NCBI RefSeq assembly: GCF_032854445.1
Contig: NC_088295.1
Location: 16,045,385-16,109,384 of the forward strand
Source: Liolophura sinensis
Taxonomy: Eukaryota; Mollusca; Polyplacophora; Chitonida; Chitonidae
DNA length: 64,000 bases
Direction of reading: 5' to 3'
In this document: piece after piece, positions 12,716-27,329 of the stretch
Numbering within the stretch: the first letter of the stretch is position 1
Layout: every line of letters begins with the position of its first letter
Program-made: the position numbers and the translations under genes
The notes under the pieces: model-generated
Databases searched by the model: none
The model's input: only the letters and a program-made list of their open reading frames with translations
Told to the model about the DNA's origin: nothing

Positions 12716-13721
12716 TTGTGTAGACATATGTCCTGACGTGCAATTCTTTTGTATGAAAAAATCTTATAGTGTAGCTTGTCATAGGCCAAGGTACAAATTC
12801 TTTTGTAAGTTTAAAATGTATGTATATAGGCCTAAGCTATTAAAGAATAAATTCCGGGGCAGCATTGCATAGTCTTTAAGAGTAGCTTACGTTAAAGAGG
12901 TCGAACTGTTCTGTATTTGCTTGACCATAGTACAATTAAGAACAGCCTACTACAATCACTTTGAAGAACTGTGGCCCAACGGTCACATTACTCCCGCATC
13001 CCCGGCCCGGCCTTAGCCACGTGTATGTGATCTCTGGAAACGACGCCCTGACGTGCCAAGCAGTACTGACTGGAGCGGTACGGCAGGACCATGTAGGCTA
13101 ATTGTGTTAAATCTGTCAGCTTCTTTCGTGGAACGTAAACCACGTAAAAATTGAGATGTGCCCCCCACCCCCCATCTCGTGCGAAAAAGCGTGTTTAATT
13201 GAAGATTTAATTCAGTTTGAGATCACAGGAAAGACTTATATGCAGGTGCTGTGAGCAGTGGAACAGTCATCACATATAGGAACAAACACCGGGACACGCG
13301 ATTCAGTACCAGTAGCGTAGTCACATTTCGCGCGGCCATGGCTGATAACGCGCACTGTCAATATGTAGTCCCCTGCATAGATACCACTTGAGATCCAGCC
13401 ATAATGTACTCATGCGCACAACAACTTTTCTCACGTACAAAGCTCAATAATTCCATTTTTTATTTAAAATGAAGTATCAATTTGAAATTCAGATCTAAAT
13501 GTTCATTATAAACTTTGACAATTTTGTGACTGTCATGAAATGCCTTGGCACTATTTTGTCTTTAGCGTCAGCGGAGGAATTCATTGTATATGTGGTAGCG
13601 ATGCGGTCGCAACAAGAAAGCAAACGTGGATCATGGATGTGAGAACAGGAAAGGTGACCGCGTATCGTATTAACTAAAGGATTACCTCCATTTGATTCGA
13701 CGGAGATAACGGGTTATAATA

Positions 13722-16700
13722 ATGTCATCAGACGCCGTCGTTAAATCTGTTGGCAAGAAATTGTAAGTATAACGTAACGGAAGTATTTAGCGTTCTCATA
13801 GCATTGTGGCAAATAACCTGCATTTACAACAACAACATGCATGATATGTGCTCTGTTGTTTCCCAGTTAATATACTTGAACAACCAATTTCCTTTGAAGA
13901 TTCATTAAAACGGAATTGAAGCTGTCTTTGTTCAGCTCGGTTGTCAAATGTATTGAACTTAAACTGTTAAATAGGTCAACGTAGTACTACTAGTACCATA
14001 ATGGTTAGAAAGACTCCAACTGATGTTATTGTACTGGCCACGCGTCGTTGGAGTCTCGATGCATACAGTGTTAATTTCATACTCAACGAAGGTCGCTGCC
14101 GATAATCTTTGTTATCAAAGAATTCTCGCACAAATGAAAGACACCAACCTGACGACCTGCTTCAGGTACATCGCCACAATACGTCCTTACTCGATTTAGA
14201 ATAACTTTATTATAGCCGTGAAGGTATCCATGGTATATGCTCCTTGACGAATGCCGCCTTCTTTTCACTGCTCCACTATGAAGCGGGGTATGCATTTAGG
14301 AGCATTTTCATTAGAAGCTTTGATGGCTATAATAAATCTGTTCTAAATCGAGTAGGGATGCATGGTGGTGGTATGGTGGGATTGGAAAGCAGTTCTTTAG
14401 GTTGGTGTCTTATTTGCGCGAGACTTATTCGATAACAGACAATCAGCCTGGACTTAGGTTGAGTACGAAATTAACATTGTAAGCGCCAAGACTCCAATGA
14501 AACTAGTATGAGAAAAGGAGTTGGAGTTACGTAATGATAGGAATATGTCTTTTGAGCTTTAAGTATTTACCACAGGCCTTATTCCGAATATTTGCAAATA
14601 TTGTGATAGACTTGCTACAAAATTAGATTCAGAAGTCCTTTCATGTGAAAAAAAAAACAAACAACGTTGCTGATGCTAAATTACTCACCTTATCCTCTTG
14701 TTTTAACTGCATTCGAGCTAATGCAGTCCTCCTCTCCTCGACTACAGTGTTGTTTCTCGTATTTGTCTATGGTCAGCGATATTGGATGAACAGTCTCCCA
14801 CACCTCTTCGCTGTTCGCGCTTTGACTCTTACCAGGATGGCTGCCAATGTATAGGCTCAAAGTGCTTACGTCACGTGTCATGGACATTGCCCCAAAAACT
14901 TCTGGACAGACAAGAGCACTGCCGACAAAAAAACACTGAAGGACAGAGATCACCAGGCTAGCCAGACACCCGTCCACCCGTCCAACTGGACGGGCAATCC
15001 GGTCAAAAGGGGTATTTTGGACGGGCAAAATTTTGAATCAACATTTTTTGGGGGGTCACAAACAAAATAAATATATTCAACATCGTTCCATCGAAACATA
15101 CGTGAGGTTGTGTTGTTGTTGTTGTCTGCATTAGCGCTCGTAATCAGTGAGAGGGACGGCGATGAAGAAATTGTAGGCGACCCACGAGACAGGAGTCCCA
15201 TTAAGCGTGCGGCAGGCACGGCTAGTCCCAGCCCACAGACCAGTACACTGTTTCAAAGTGTATTAACATTATATGTATGTATACTAGATTGTGAATATTT
15301 TTCTAATATGTAAGTTTTCAAAGTGTATTCATATATGTATTCAGGTGACAGAAATGATGTTTGACATGCACTACTGTGTCACTGTGCCAAAAGTTAATTT
15401 CTTGACATAGATATGTGACTGATAGAACATGTATTTGAATTGTTTCTTGTTTTGTTTTTTGTATTTTACAAAGTTTATTTCTACCTACTGTGACTTAGCT
15501 GCTCAAATCGTATGGTGATTGGTGCCACTACTCTTTTTAGTGAGTGACAGTCACAGATTCAGTGGTGATAATTCTGCCTGTTCTCAGTCTCAGTTGTAAG
15601 AGCTATGTATACTGTATTCTGATTTGGTTCCGTTGCATTTTAATGTGAAGTAGTGTAACTGTGAGTGACATGCGCCTGCTGTGCCAAATTACCATGCATT
15701 TTGATTGTTTTCCTTTTATATGTATTTTTGTGTATTTTATTGTTCACAGTTTATTTATTTCTACCTCCTGATTCACAGCATTCACACTTGAACTGTCAGA
15801 ACTGCTGCGCCAAATTGCCATTGTTTTCCTTGCATCTGTATTGAATTGTGTATTTTACAGTTCAATTTGTTTTTCTACCTCCTGTTTCACACTTGGTTGT
15901 CCAAAGCATAACAGATTGTAACCTTACATAGTTTAATATAAAATTTATGTACTCTTTTTAGTGATTCGCACTCAGTGTCAGTCATTGGTGGGAAAAGTGT
16001 GATATATTGGGTGCCCCTAAAAACAGTCAATTTCTGGGGTCCAATAGTAATACATTATTTCCAGTGATATAATGGCAATTAAAGCTATTAAAAGGTCTTG
16101 ATTTTCAAAGATACAGTGGCGATAAAATGTCTCCGGCGGCAGACCCCCTGCTTATTTACGGCGGTCCCCAAACCCCCTGCCTTTTTGGACGCCCTATTGT
16201 CAGATCCTGGCTAATGCCCTGACAGAGATAAACTATTGAAGGGTAACAAATCACCAACAACTCTAAGAAAGATAAAGTGGGGAAGGCTCATATCTGTTCG
16301 GATGTTGGTGAGGCAGTGTCTATGATGTACTTATTGGCGGCCATACCTGAAAGAGTGAAAGTGTGAACAGAGAAGAGCTGTGGGAGATTCCGTTTGTCAA
16401 AATATCATTGACAATGGACAAACAAGGGGGAAATAAGACTGTAGACGAGGAGAAAAGGACTACAGGTGCTCGAATGTAGCTAAAACAAGAGGATAAGTTG
16501 GATAATTTAGCATCAACATCATTGTTTGGAAAGTCTTAATTTTTTCACATTGAAGGACTTCTGACTCTAACTTTGCAGCATGCTGTTAGGCCTATCACAA
16601 TATCTGCTGCAAGTTTTAGTCCGAATATTTGGACTACACAGGCCTTTGTATCATGTTAGAAGATTGTTTGTTTATACCATGCTATGCCCAGTCTACCTAT

Positions 16701-19700
16701 CTACTTTAATTTTAGGGTACACATGTAAGTAGTCCATCCACTTGAACTAGGGTATATAGCATGATGTAAAGACAATGGGTGTAGTAATTTGGTACAGCTT
16801 AAAGGGCTTGTGGCTGTGGCCAGTAATGACCATAGGACGTATTGCTTTATCCCATTCAAATAGTTTATAGGTATAACCCACATCAGCGTTCAATGAGCGT
16901 AGGATTTAAGCATTTATCCAGTCTGCACATATTGTACAGTATCATGTACAGTGTGATCAGTCGATTGAGCACATTTAATCAAGTGCAATATGTTACGGTG
17001 GACGATTGCTGCAGTAGAGAAAGAGAAACCACAGATATTGTATTAAATGTATTTGGAAACAAAAATAGTATGGTTTTGAAAGAAAAAACTGAAGCCTGGG
17101 AGAAAATGACCTTACTACTCGGAGCAGCTGGGTTTTGGCAACCTTTGGTTGCTGGTTTTTGTTAATCTTCACAGGCTTGCGACTATTTACAACTGCTGAC
17201 TCAGCAGGTGCTTGCAGTTGAAAATGCTCTACTTTTATCCGACCTGAAGTATGTAGTTGTACCCAGATCTGTCAGTTTTCGCATGCGGTCAAAGTATAGC
17301 TATTACATTGTTAACCACAGTGATGCTTAAATGTGCAAACAAAATGAATCTGGTCAGACACCAACAGATGCTCACAATCACAAAGTTTTAGCAGACTTTT
17401 TGATGTAATCGGTACCTAGAGGTTAGTTTTGGTAAGGATACAGATGCTTAGGATCGCAAGTCAGTGTACACGTGTGCCTGGCTTTACTGGTTCAAACATT
17501 TAAAGCAGCTGGCTTGTTGTGAAACTTGATGACTAATGGGGTTGTCTGACAGCCATTGTGTAAGTGATTGGTTTTGATTAGCCTCACAATGAATTACAGT
17601 ATTGCTACATGGAATGGTGAATTTCCATTTTACATTCAGCCTTGAACACAGTTGCAACAGTTTTGTGTAACTTTTGTCTAACATCCATTTACCTGCATTC
17701 CTGTCAATGAGCCTATTGGTTTTTCTTCCTTTGAAAAACTATTACCCAGCACTCATTTATTCATAATTTCAGGCGATATTATTTTGAGGTGAAAAGACTG
17801 GAAGACGGATTTGACCTGTCAGGAGTTAATCGGCCAATATTGGATCATCCCAGGCTTAAACCGGTGAGCTTTAATTTTTTATTCAGGCCCTAATGAAGGC
17901 GTAAAAGGGCAGATATCCTTTTTTCACTCCAAAGGGTTGAGTTTTTTTTTTTTTGATCAGTTGTTTACTGCAAAGGGTACTTTTAGTCAATATCTGGAAG
18001 GTAGCCCATGGGCGTCTGATTTTGAATTAACCTACATGTACCATTGGCCCTGCAGCATATGTTTATCAAAAGCTAGAAGTGTGCAACTCACTAATCAAGG
18101 GTGGAGTGGGCTGGTAACATGGAGCAAGGTGTTAGGTAGTTTAGCTCATATTTGGGAGGATAATTTTCATTATCTGCCATGTTAGAAGGCAGTGTTTTGC
18201 CCTACTTTGCAGGAAAAACGATGTCACATCACAGAGGGATGTCACCAAAAAAGAAAGAGAATGCGATGTCAAAATTATGCCAAGTGCTTTGTGTATATTC
18301 AGTTCATTTATGTACTTATATTTTACATGTTTATCGTGTGGTTTGCTTTTTCTATATATAATAATGAATAATTCAAAGTAATGTTTTATACTGGATTAGT
18401 GGGTATAAGTGTACCTTAAAGAGAAACACAGAGTTACATGCACATATACTTATCCTCTGAAATGGGACCAAAAGGGCAATATCATTTTTGGCTGCATGAA
18501 AAGGTTTTCAGTATTGTTTTTACTTTGGCTATTTATGGTCAGCAGTTGTATACTTGTCATGTTTATTTGAAATTATAGTAATTTTCCTGTTTTTTTTTTA
18601 ACAGAGGAGAACTTTGCAGTGTAGCCTGTTGAAGGATGTCCCACTGAAGCATCACTTCAGGTCCCCCAGCATTAGAGTTAGGCTAACACAGTTCCCAGGG
18701 GTATGCCCATCTTATACATGTACCCCATTAAGGAGAGTATTTTGATGCCAAAAATTACTCTGCTCTTTTCTAAGTACAGGCGTTACATTAACAGTAAGAG
18801 TTATATTGGGTTTTCCCAGATGTGAGAAAAATATACACGTACTGTGATGAAGCTTTTTGTGTGCTGCAGCTTTCTAGTGTCAAATGGTTTGAGGTTAAAA
18901 TGTTCAGGAATACCTGAAGTTAAAGTTGAAGTGCTACACCCGATTAACATAATCAATAATGTACATTTAATTCAAAGGTGCATTGAGACTGCTCTGATAT
19001 ATTGGTATACTGTATGGTTGGGGCAAAAATCAATAGTTGAGACAGAGCATGTATGCATGGGCTGGTTTTGTGAATAATGGCCTTCTAACAAACACATAGC
19101 ATACAGCCCTTAAAAAATGAATGTTATCCTGAAATGTTTTACTCAGCAAAACAATTTATTCGCTGGGGGAGGAAAACTGGACAGAATTTATGTAGTAACA
19201 TGTTATCAGTTTGGTTGTGATTTCTGATGTGCTGTGGATATTTACAGCTCTGTGTATCTACTGTTAACTACTGACAAAGAATCCTCAATACATGTGATAA
19301 CTTAACAATTAAAATTCTGCATTCAATTTTTAAACATGTGTACAAAACTGAGGTGGATGGATGTGCTGATTGTAATGTATACATCCTCCAGAACAGTGAG
19401 CATTAAAGTGACAGCGGCTGTGGTAGGCTTATTGAGTGAGCTCCCAAGTGTGTGTTTGCTTGGGGGACAATATTGCAGCTAAAGTACAAAGGCTTTCGGC
19501 TTGGTGGTGATTGACAGGCTGGGAGCATATATTTATTTGCTACATGAGACACTGGTAGACATTAAATTATTTCATACAAATCTCCTTAAAGACGGAGTAG
19601 AATGTATTAACTTTTGTCGATAATGTATGTATATTACAAAGGAAGACAGCATATGGATACTTTGAGATTCTTAAAAGTATCTTGTCTTACATTTTATGTT

Positions 19701-22700
19701 TCTGTTCTATCAGGTTAATGCCCCAGGGTCACCCAGAGAAAAACAAGTCAAAAGGGCATTAGAAAGTTACATCACTAGGTCAGACTTTGTGGTAAGTCCA
19801 TGGAATCAGTTGGATGCTATATGTATAAGGTTTACATTCTGTTAACATTTACTGTATATTTATTAAGGACACTGGTATGCTATTTCTGGCGTTAAGTTCA
19901 AAATAACTTCTACACTAACAAGTGTACTTGTTTGATAATGAATGCTTTGCATTTATTCTTACTTACAAAATGTGAGCTTCAGACCAAAGTCTTTACAGTT
20001 GAATAATATTCATTGAATTTTTGGTATTTTGATCAGTTAATTTGAAGTACTTATAAGTACTGGGATTTTGCATCCTGAAATTTTGACATTAATTAAAGGG
20101 GCAACATAGAATGTTATTTACTGTCAGATGGAGATAATGTTGTTTGGATTGCTCATTTTCAGGGCTTTTCTGATGTATTTTTTTGTGTGTCTAAATAATA
20201 ATGTCATAATATATTTACTTGAAATAAATACCATCTGGACATGCATAAATATTGATGAATTACTGTAGATAGATAAAGAAATGTTTGAAAATAATATCTT
20301 CTTAATAAAAATATGAAACCTTTACAGTGTGTGACAATCCCAAGAACTAGAAATGGAAAGGTAAAATAATGACGTGGCCATAGACTATATTGGTGTTCAG
20401 ATGTTATCTACATGCTTACGTGTAGTTAATAACCCATTCTCATGATAATATCCTTTTATTAACTGCAACAGCATCTGGTGGGATGCTTCATTTTCTGTCT
20501 CTTACTGTATTATGTATTAATAAGAGAAAGCTTTCTTAATCATGTACGTGTACATATAGTTAATTATTGATTTGACATGCCCTATATGCATCGGTCAGAC
20601 TGCCCTGACACTCCTGATAAACACACAAATATGAAGACAAGAAGTATATATTTCAATAGCCATTCTTGTTCAATAGGATTTTATGAGAAAATCGCTCAAA
20701 TCAGTGATACTCGAGATTTGTATAGCAAAGTTTCAGTAATTAAGAAATTGTAGATATCCCTGTGTAAATGTGTATGTAACTCAGTGAGGAAGCCAGACAA
20801 ATTTTTTGGAAGTGTTTCTGATTATGAATAGAGCTGTGAGCTTGTATGTTTCAGCTTGAGACATCAGACCTAGACACGATGGTTTGTGTTTAAATCTATT
20901 CTCTGCCAATATACTTTTTGTGCGATCACACCAGATGCAAATGGCTGAGTGTCATTAAAGTATTTATGAGCACATGAAATGAAATCTGGCTGAATGAAAT
21001 CACTTTACATCACAAAGATTTTTGCACTCGCTGGTACGTGTAACTGGCACCCGTCAATGTCCTAGGCACCATGGTAACATTTTCACATTTGGTATCCCAA
21101 TTGATCAGGCTTCATTAATTAAAGGAATTCACTTGAAAATGTACATGTGTATATTGGGTTATTGAGGGTTAAGTGGATTGATTCCATGCAAATGAGCATT
21201 TTCAAGGCTTATAGTAAGTTCAAAATGTAGTGTATGTGTTGGAGCATGTATTACCTACAAAGGCATCAATAGGCCTACAGAGTATCTAGGGACATCATTT
21301 TATAGTTATTTGAAAAAAAAAACATGACAGATGTATATAAGTAATAAATTGAGGGAAGATTAAGAAGCACAAACTTCCAGTGTACTTCTACTAATTGCAC
21401 TAGATGTTTGCGAAATAGATCTGATTGTTTATATACAGTATATGTGAGAACATATACAGCAGTAATGTGCATATTCACTGGATTAATAATATGTTTTACA
21501 TAGACAATGAAAGTTTTATTCAAATCTACAATCATTATTAATTTTCATTAATTGTTTACAATTTTTTTGGTGATGTCTTATATCAAAGACCTTAGAACAG
21601 TTACAGGGAAATGCTCTGACTTATCCACAGCGCCCAGTCAAACCATGGCATCCAACTCGGCAGGTACCTGATGTGTAACTGTGTGCTGTTATTACATGTA
21701 TACCTTGTGACATACATGTATACCCTGTGACATACATGTATACTTACATGTGCTTCAAGTCTGTTTTTATGTATACCCAACATGTGTTAATGTAGTTTAT
21801 GAAAATGCTGCAGTCCTGTTTTTATGGATATTTTTGTGAGTTGACAGCAAATTTCAAAGTTAAAAAAAACCAGGGATTTGACATTGGTTACAGAATTTGA
21901 CAATTGACAGCTCATTGTGATGGCTGTAGTGACTTGATCTTCTGATCTAATCTGCATGCAGCTGTTGAATCTTTTCTATATCTTTTATAGAATAAAGCAT
22001 ACCTCAGTCTGAAAAAAAGAAAAAAATGCCACAATACTTCGCTGACAATTTTGTCTTGTCTATTCACTCTACTTGCCTTATGTACATGTAGTAGCAGTTC
22101 TCTGGCTCTCTTTTCCTTATCTCTCCCTCTTCATTCCTTAGTTAGATGTAGATGGAGTCTATGGGTGTATGCTCATAGATTATATGAGCAGCAGTAATTT
22201 ATCCTTCTTGTGTCTGACTTCAGCCATATTGTAAATTTAATAGCAAAAATAATTGACAGGGTGGTCTTTATCCACATTCTTTATTCTCATGTAAACAAGA
22301 AACAAAAACAAAGGGGATTAAGCTGTTGTTTTGGAGTGTACATGTAAGTAGGCATGTTCATTATGCTAAAAGGCAAGTTCTTTTCATTAGTTTTCCATAC
22401 ATGTTTGACATGTTCATAGATTTCATTAGTGACTTTATTTGCTAATAAAATAGACTGGTGTACTCACAACTGTCTTTCCACAGTCTAGTCTCATTAAGGT
22501 CTTCTGATTAGCCCTGTGTGTGTGAAACTTCAATAATGGTGCCTGGAGTGGGAAATTGAATTCACACAGGTTTTGACACGTGAAGCAGCAGTATCCATGT
22601 GATATTAAAGCCACTATCTTGAAGTAAAGAGATCACCTTTTGAGACCTCTCGCACTAAGTGGCAAGAAAGAAAACTTCAAGTGTATGATGTGATTATTTT

Positions 22701-25700
22701 CTATGTGTGAAAAGTCACTGAAATTTAGGATTTATTCTAGATAGTCAAAATGGCATTATTCAGTGTTTACATTATTCATACTTTGTGTCTTCCCCACAGC
22801 ATCCATACCTGTCCAGTTACTCGTACATACACACGTCCAAGGGCAGGAAACTGCGACCAGAGTCGTCCTCAGCACTTCACACTGGTACAAGGTCAAGTAA
22901 GAAAAGGTAGGAGCTCTTATTGCTTAAAATCTACAAAAGTTTTGTTCATTTAATGAACATGTTGGCACTTTTTGCAGTTTAATTTTTCTCTCAGACTGCA
23001 TGCTTTACCTGCTATGCTATAACTAGCAGTTGTAGAATTATGTACACATAGGGGCCTTCTTTGACCTTGTCATTAACTAGATTGTCCTGAAAGATGACCA
23101 GCTTCACCAGTGAGGGTGAATGTTTTAATGCATCTCCTCTTACTGGTAGGCTTTGACTTGGGTTAAAGCAGAAATTTGTCGCCTACTCACACGTAGGTGT
23201 TTGTCCCTTATGGTCTGGGTGGAGCCCTTGTAACAGTGTATAGGTGAGTACAGGATAAACATGAATCAAATAGATGAATAAATACTGTTCAATATATACA
23301 TTTGCCATGACTACCTGTCCTGCCTTGAAAATTTTACTGTGGTAAGTTTTCATGACATTTTTATGCCTGTTGAAGTGTCATTGGCAGTCTGTCTTATATG
23401 CATCAAAAAGTACCCAGCAAAATGAACCCTGAGTCAATATGAAATGTGTACAGTAAATTCTTTGCAAATAAGAGACTTGGAATTTTGTTGATTCAGTCTC
23501 ACCTGTGAGCCTGTGACCATGGGTACGGTAACATTTTAATATAAAGGTTACTTACATATTACTTATTGATGTGTGGATCACTTAAATAGTGAATGTTATT
23601 GATATGGAGTAGATAGATGATCATTAGTAGATTATACAATGTAGTATTCAGACAGATATGGTTATGCTCTGTAGATAGTTAAGTATAAAGTATAATTCAC
23701 TTGTAACTTTTCATTTTCTTTTTTTTAAGGTTTTTATGTGCATGATGAATTCAGAATTTATTGCCTCTGGACAATACCTATATTGTTTAAATGAAAATTA
23801 TATATGATGTCCATTTCTTAAATGTTGTGATATTTTATCTGAAATATTCCTTAATAATTAAAGATACATGTACTTACTATTGTATACATTACAGAAGTAT
23901 AAAAGGCGGTTGTCCCGTGATACGAAGTGCACCACCTCATTATGTCACGAAGAAACAAGCAGACAGATTGGTGACTGTAGCATCTAAAATTTTAGTGGCA
24001 AATGTGAGTATCGGTGTTATATTTTTCTTTTTTTCTTATGTTGACGAAGCATTCAGTTGTGTAAAAGTTACTTGCATACAGATATAGTGTGTTCAAATAT
24101 CGATGTACATCACTGAAGGTACAATGTATGTTTCTGGGGAGCTTAATACCATTCTGTGTGCCTCTGTGTTGATTAACTCAGTTAGAAAAATGCATAGAAA
24201 CAGATGTTTGGAATGAGAAATATGCTGATATCATTAAGCCACAAATATTGTAGGGGACATTCTATCAGCTTGGTATGTTGGTGGAGTACATTTATACACA
24301 TGCATTAAGACCCTTATTTGCATACTTACGTACTTGTAAGTAGTTACATGTGCATACCAGTGAAAACAAGATGCTGCATTGAGTAACAAGTTTATAATTA
24401 TTCTTATCGGAACAGGAAACAATTGACTTGAAAGACCACAAACCCAGACCCCCTAATGGACCTAAAATCCAGTCAGCACCAGCGCCTTTTGAGGTATATA
24501 TACATGTATTATGACATTTTCAAATCACCCTAATTCTTCAACCTTTTCAACTACCACTGCAACCAATATTGTCAAACATTCTGTGAGAACTATGCGGTGT
24601 AGAGAAATAATCTGCACACTGTTATGAAGCTCGCATCTTGGATGACACAAACAAATTTTTGATGTAATTTTCATAATAATTGTTTGTATAAATTCCACTC
24701 AAAAAAGTGCTTTAGAGGTCGAAAAGATTGAAGATTTACAGTAATCTTTTTTTGTTTACATTAACTACTACTTACATGAAATTGGATTTATGTAAAATGT
24801 GTTGTATGACTATAAAATTGAGACATGATCTGGTTTAAAATGGAGTTGAAATGTATAAACTATACAGTCAACAAAAAATGTGTTGTCAGAAAAGTGCCCA
24901 TGTCCCTTTTGAGCTTTTGTTCCTTAATGTTGATTATCAGAATAAAAAAAAAAAACATTTAATAGAATTTCAGATGATTTCTCTAGTGCAATTTGTTGTA
25001 ATTTTAGACTAACAAACCATTGCCTACCATTGAAACAGAGACACGACCTAAGGTAAGAGATGAATATACATCTACCTTAAACTTGAGACAAATGCCTGTA
25101 TGTAAATTGAAATCTTCAAGATAAAAGTACACGTAACTGGGGCTATCTGCATTTTATTCAGAAGACCCTTTGTAGTATGGAAAGTACAGAAGGCATGCAT
25201 GTATATCAAATACATACATCTTCTAAGTTAAACACATGCTGTTGAACAGGTGCTCCGAGTTTAAACCAAAGTGTGGGTGTACTCAAATGAAGGCAATCAG
25301 TGAATAAGCATTAGAAGGATGTGGCTGGATGCCCTATTTATAACAGATTTGTGTATACCTTTTGCATCAAATTTCAACATCTGACTTCAGATTATTTATT
25401 TGTTACGGTTTAAACATCAGCTTTGCCTTAGTGTGGGTATCTAGTATTGCTTAAGCCTAATCGTATAATCTCTTTCATGTTTTCAGACATCAAGAGGTTT
25501 TCATCGCAAGAACCGAGTAAGTGCGTGTTTTTTGTAATGCAGATGATAAAAGTCTATGTCTGCGGAAATATCTATCTTTGTATTGAAGAAAATATTTGTA
25601 TTAAGTGCTAAATATGAGTTTAAGGTACAGTAAAGACTGAAATTGTTGAGTTGTTTGCATGCTTGATTATAGATGGAAAGTTAAATGCTTTTATGTTTGG

Positions 25701-27329
25701 TGACAGAACACAGATGAGGGACGCGACAGTGCTTACACTACAGACAGGACTTCACCAGGATCTGATGAGTACCTGGGGTAAGAACAATGCCCTGCTTCTC
25801 TCTTGCTGCCAAGTTTGTGACATTGGCTTCAAGGTTGTCAAACATTGGCAGATGTTAGAATTGTTTCTGTGTGTAAATACTATATGCTTCAAATTCAGTG
25901 AAAGAGTGTGCATACTGACATGTGTTTATAATTTAATATTAGCTGGAAAGTATTAGGCAGCAGTTTTATTAAAAAATTTGATTTTACGTACTGTAAATCT
26001 TCAGTCTTTTCAACCACTAAAGCATTTTTTTCAGTGGAATTTATGCAAACAGTAATTATGAAAATGACGCTAAAAATAATTTGTTTGTCTTATTAAAGAT
26101 GAAAGCTTCGTAAAACATAAATTATTTCTTTACACTAAATAGTTCTCTCAGAACATTTCAATATATCAGTCTCAGAGGTAGTTGAAAGGGTTGAAGAATT
26201 AGGGTATATCAGTATGTATGTGTAATGTATTTGGGGTCTCTGTGGCCGAGGGGGTTAGCATGCCAGCATTTCTCAGTGAGTTCAAGCCCACCTCATGCTG
26301 GCTCCCTCTCCGGCCAAACATGGGAAGGTGTGTCAGCAACCTGTGGATGGTCGTGGGTTTCATCCTGGCTCTGCCTGATTTCCTTCCACCATAATTTTAG
26401 CCCCCGTCGTAGAAGTGAAATGTTCTTGAGTACAGTATGAAACACCAATTAAATAAACAAGTAAATGTAATGTATTCAAAGTACAGATGATTCTGCATTG
26501 TGATATATGTTGTATTGTGTTTACCAGTAGAAAGGATGGGCATGGCAGTGCCGAATCAGGATCTACGAAATCCTCTGACTCTGATACAGAGCGCTCCCCA
26601 AGGCCACCTGCTGGTGGACGACCTGCAACACGGCGCAGTAGGCCGGTATCTGCACGCACTTTACATCAAAACCAGATCATGGACATAGCCCATCCTCTCA
26701 GTGGAGAAGTGGGCATAGAGCTGGGTGTTCAGACCCGTGGCACAGTGGCAATACAGACTGACAGCAGAGGAGACATGGTGAGCAGATCAAACCATTGTTG
26801 TGTAGCCCTTCAGTTTTAATAGATCGCCTAACATTGACAAAGGGACAAAAATCTTTCCATAAAGTAAAATTTTATCCACGAAAGATTAAAAATTCCTACT
26901 TGAGCTTGCAAAGGTAGAGAAAAGTGTTGCTGCTTTTTCTTCATTCTCAACATATTTTGCATTTTACATTGTGGCACATGTCAAATGATACAGAAAAGTA
27001 ATATTTAAATACACTTTTGTGTATATGGGGAGGTGTATAACAAGAGGGTAAAACATGAAAATGCAGCTGAGATACTTTGTTTTATACTGGTTCCCAGCAC
27101 TGAATAACATGGATACTAAGACCAGGGGGGACAACTCTTTCCCCTGACACCTGTATGTACATCATCATATTCCTAGCTTATGGGCATGGTTGAATTCAGA
27201 ACTTTAAAGATCATGGTGGCTGATTTAACACCTCTTCATACACTGGCACTTCAATTCCTGAGAACCTGTGCTTGTTAGGTTATAAACTGTTAACATGCTT
27301 TATTTCAGACTGAGAAAGATTTGGATGAG
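13722..27329 (+). CDS. Exons 1-15 of the PLAT/ankyrin gene (N-terminal region)
   Basis: Exons: 13722-13762, 17773-17863, 18605-18700, 19714-19791, 20328-20360, 20855-20881, 21601-21663, 22800-22906, 23895-24003, 24416-24493, 25008-25052, 25487-25516, 25707-25777, 26528-26777, 27309-27329. They encode residues 1-380, which match no domain I know. Seen: a YYFEVKRLEDGFDL segment right after exon 1, many Pro, Ser, Arg and Lys residues, and an Arg-rich low-complexity part in exon 14. Exons 5 (33 nt), 6 (27 nt), 12 (30 nt) and 15 (21 nt) are microexons divisible by three, so each could be skipped without a frameshift. Exon 7 could start at 21601 or after the AG at 21605-21606. Confidence 0.78.

Noticed and set aside
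14690-15028. 112-codon minus-strand open frame
   Set aside because: It crosses one arm of an inverted repeat and its junction with the insert; only the arm portion resembles the opposite arm, so it is not a single gene.
26360-26659. 99-codon minus-strand open frame
   Set aside because: It overlaps a SINE and the opposite strand of exon 14.
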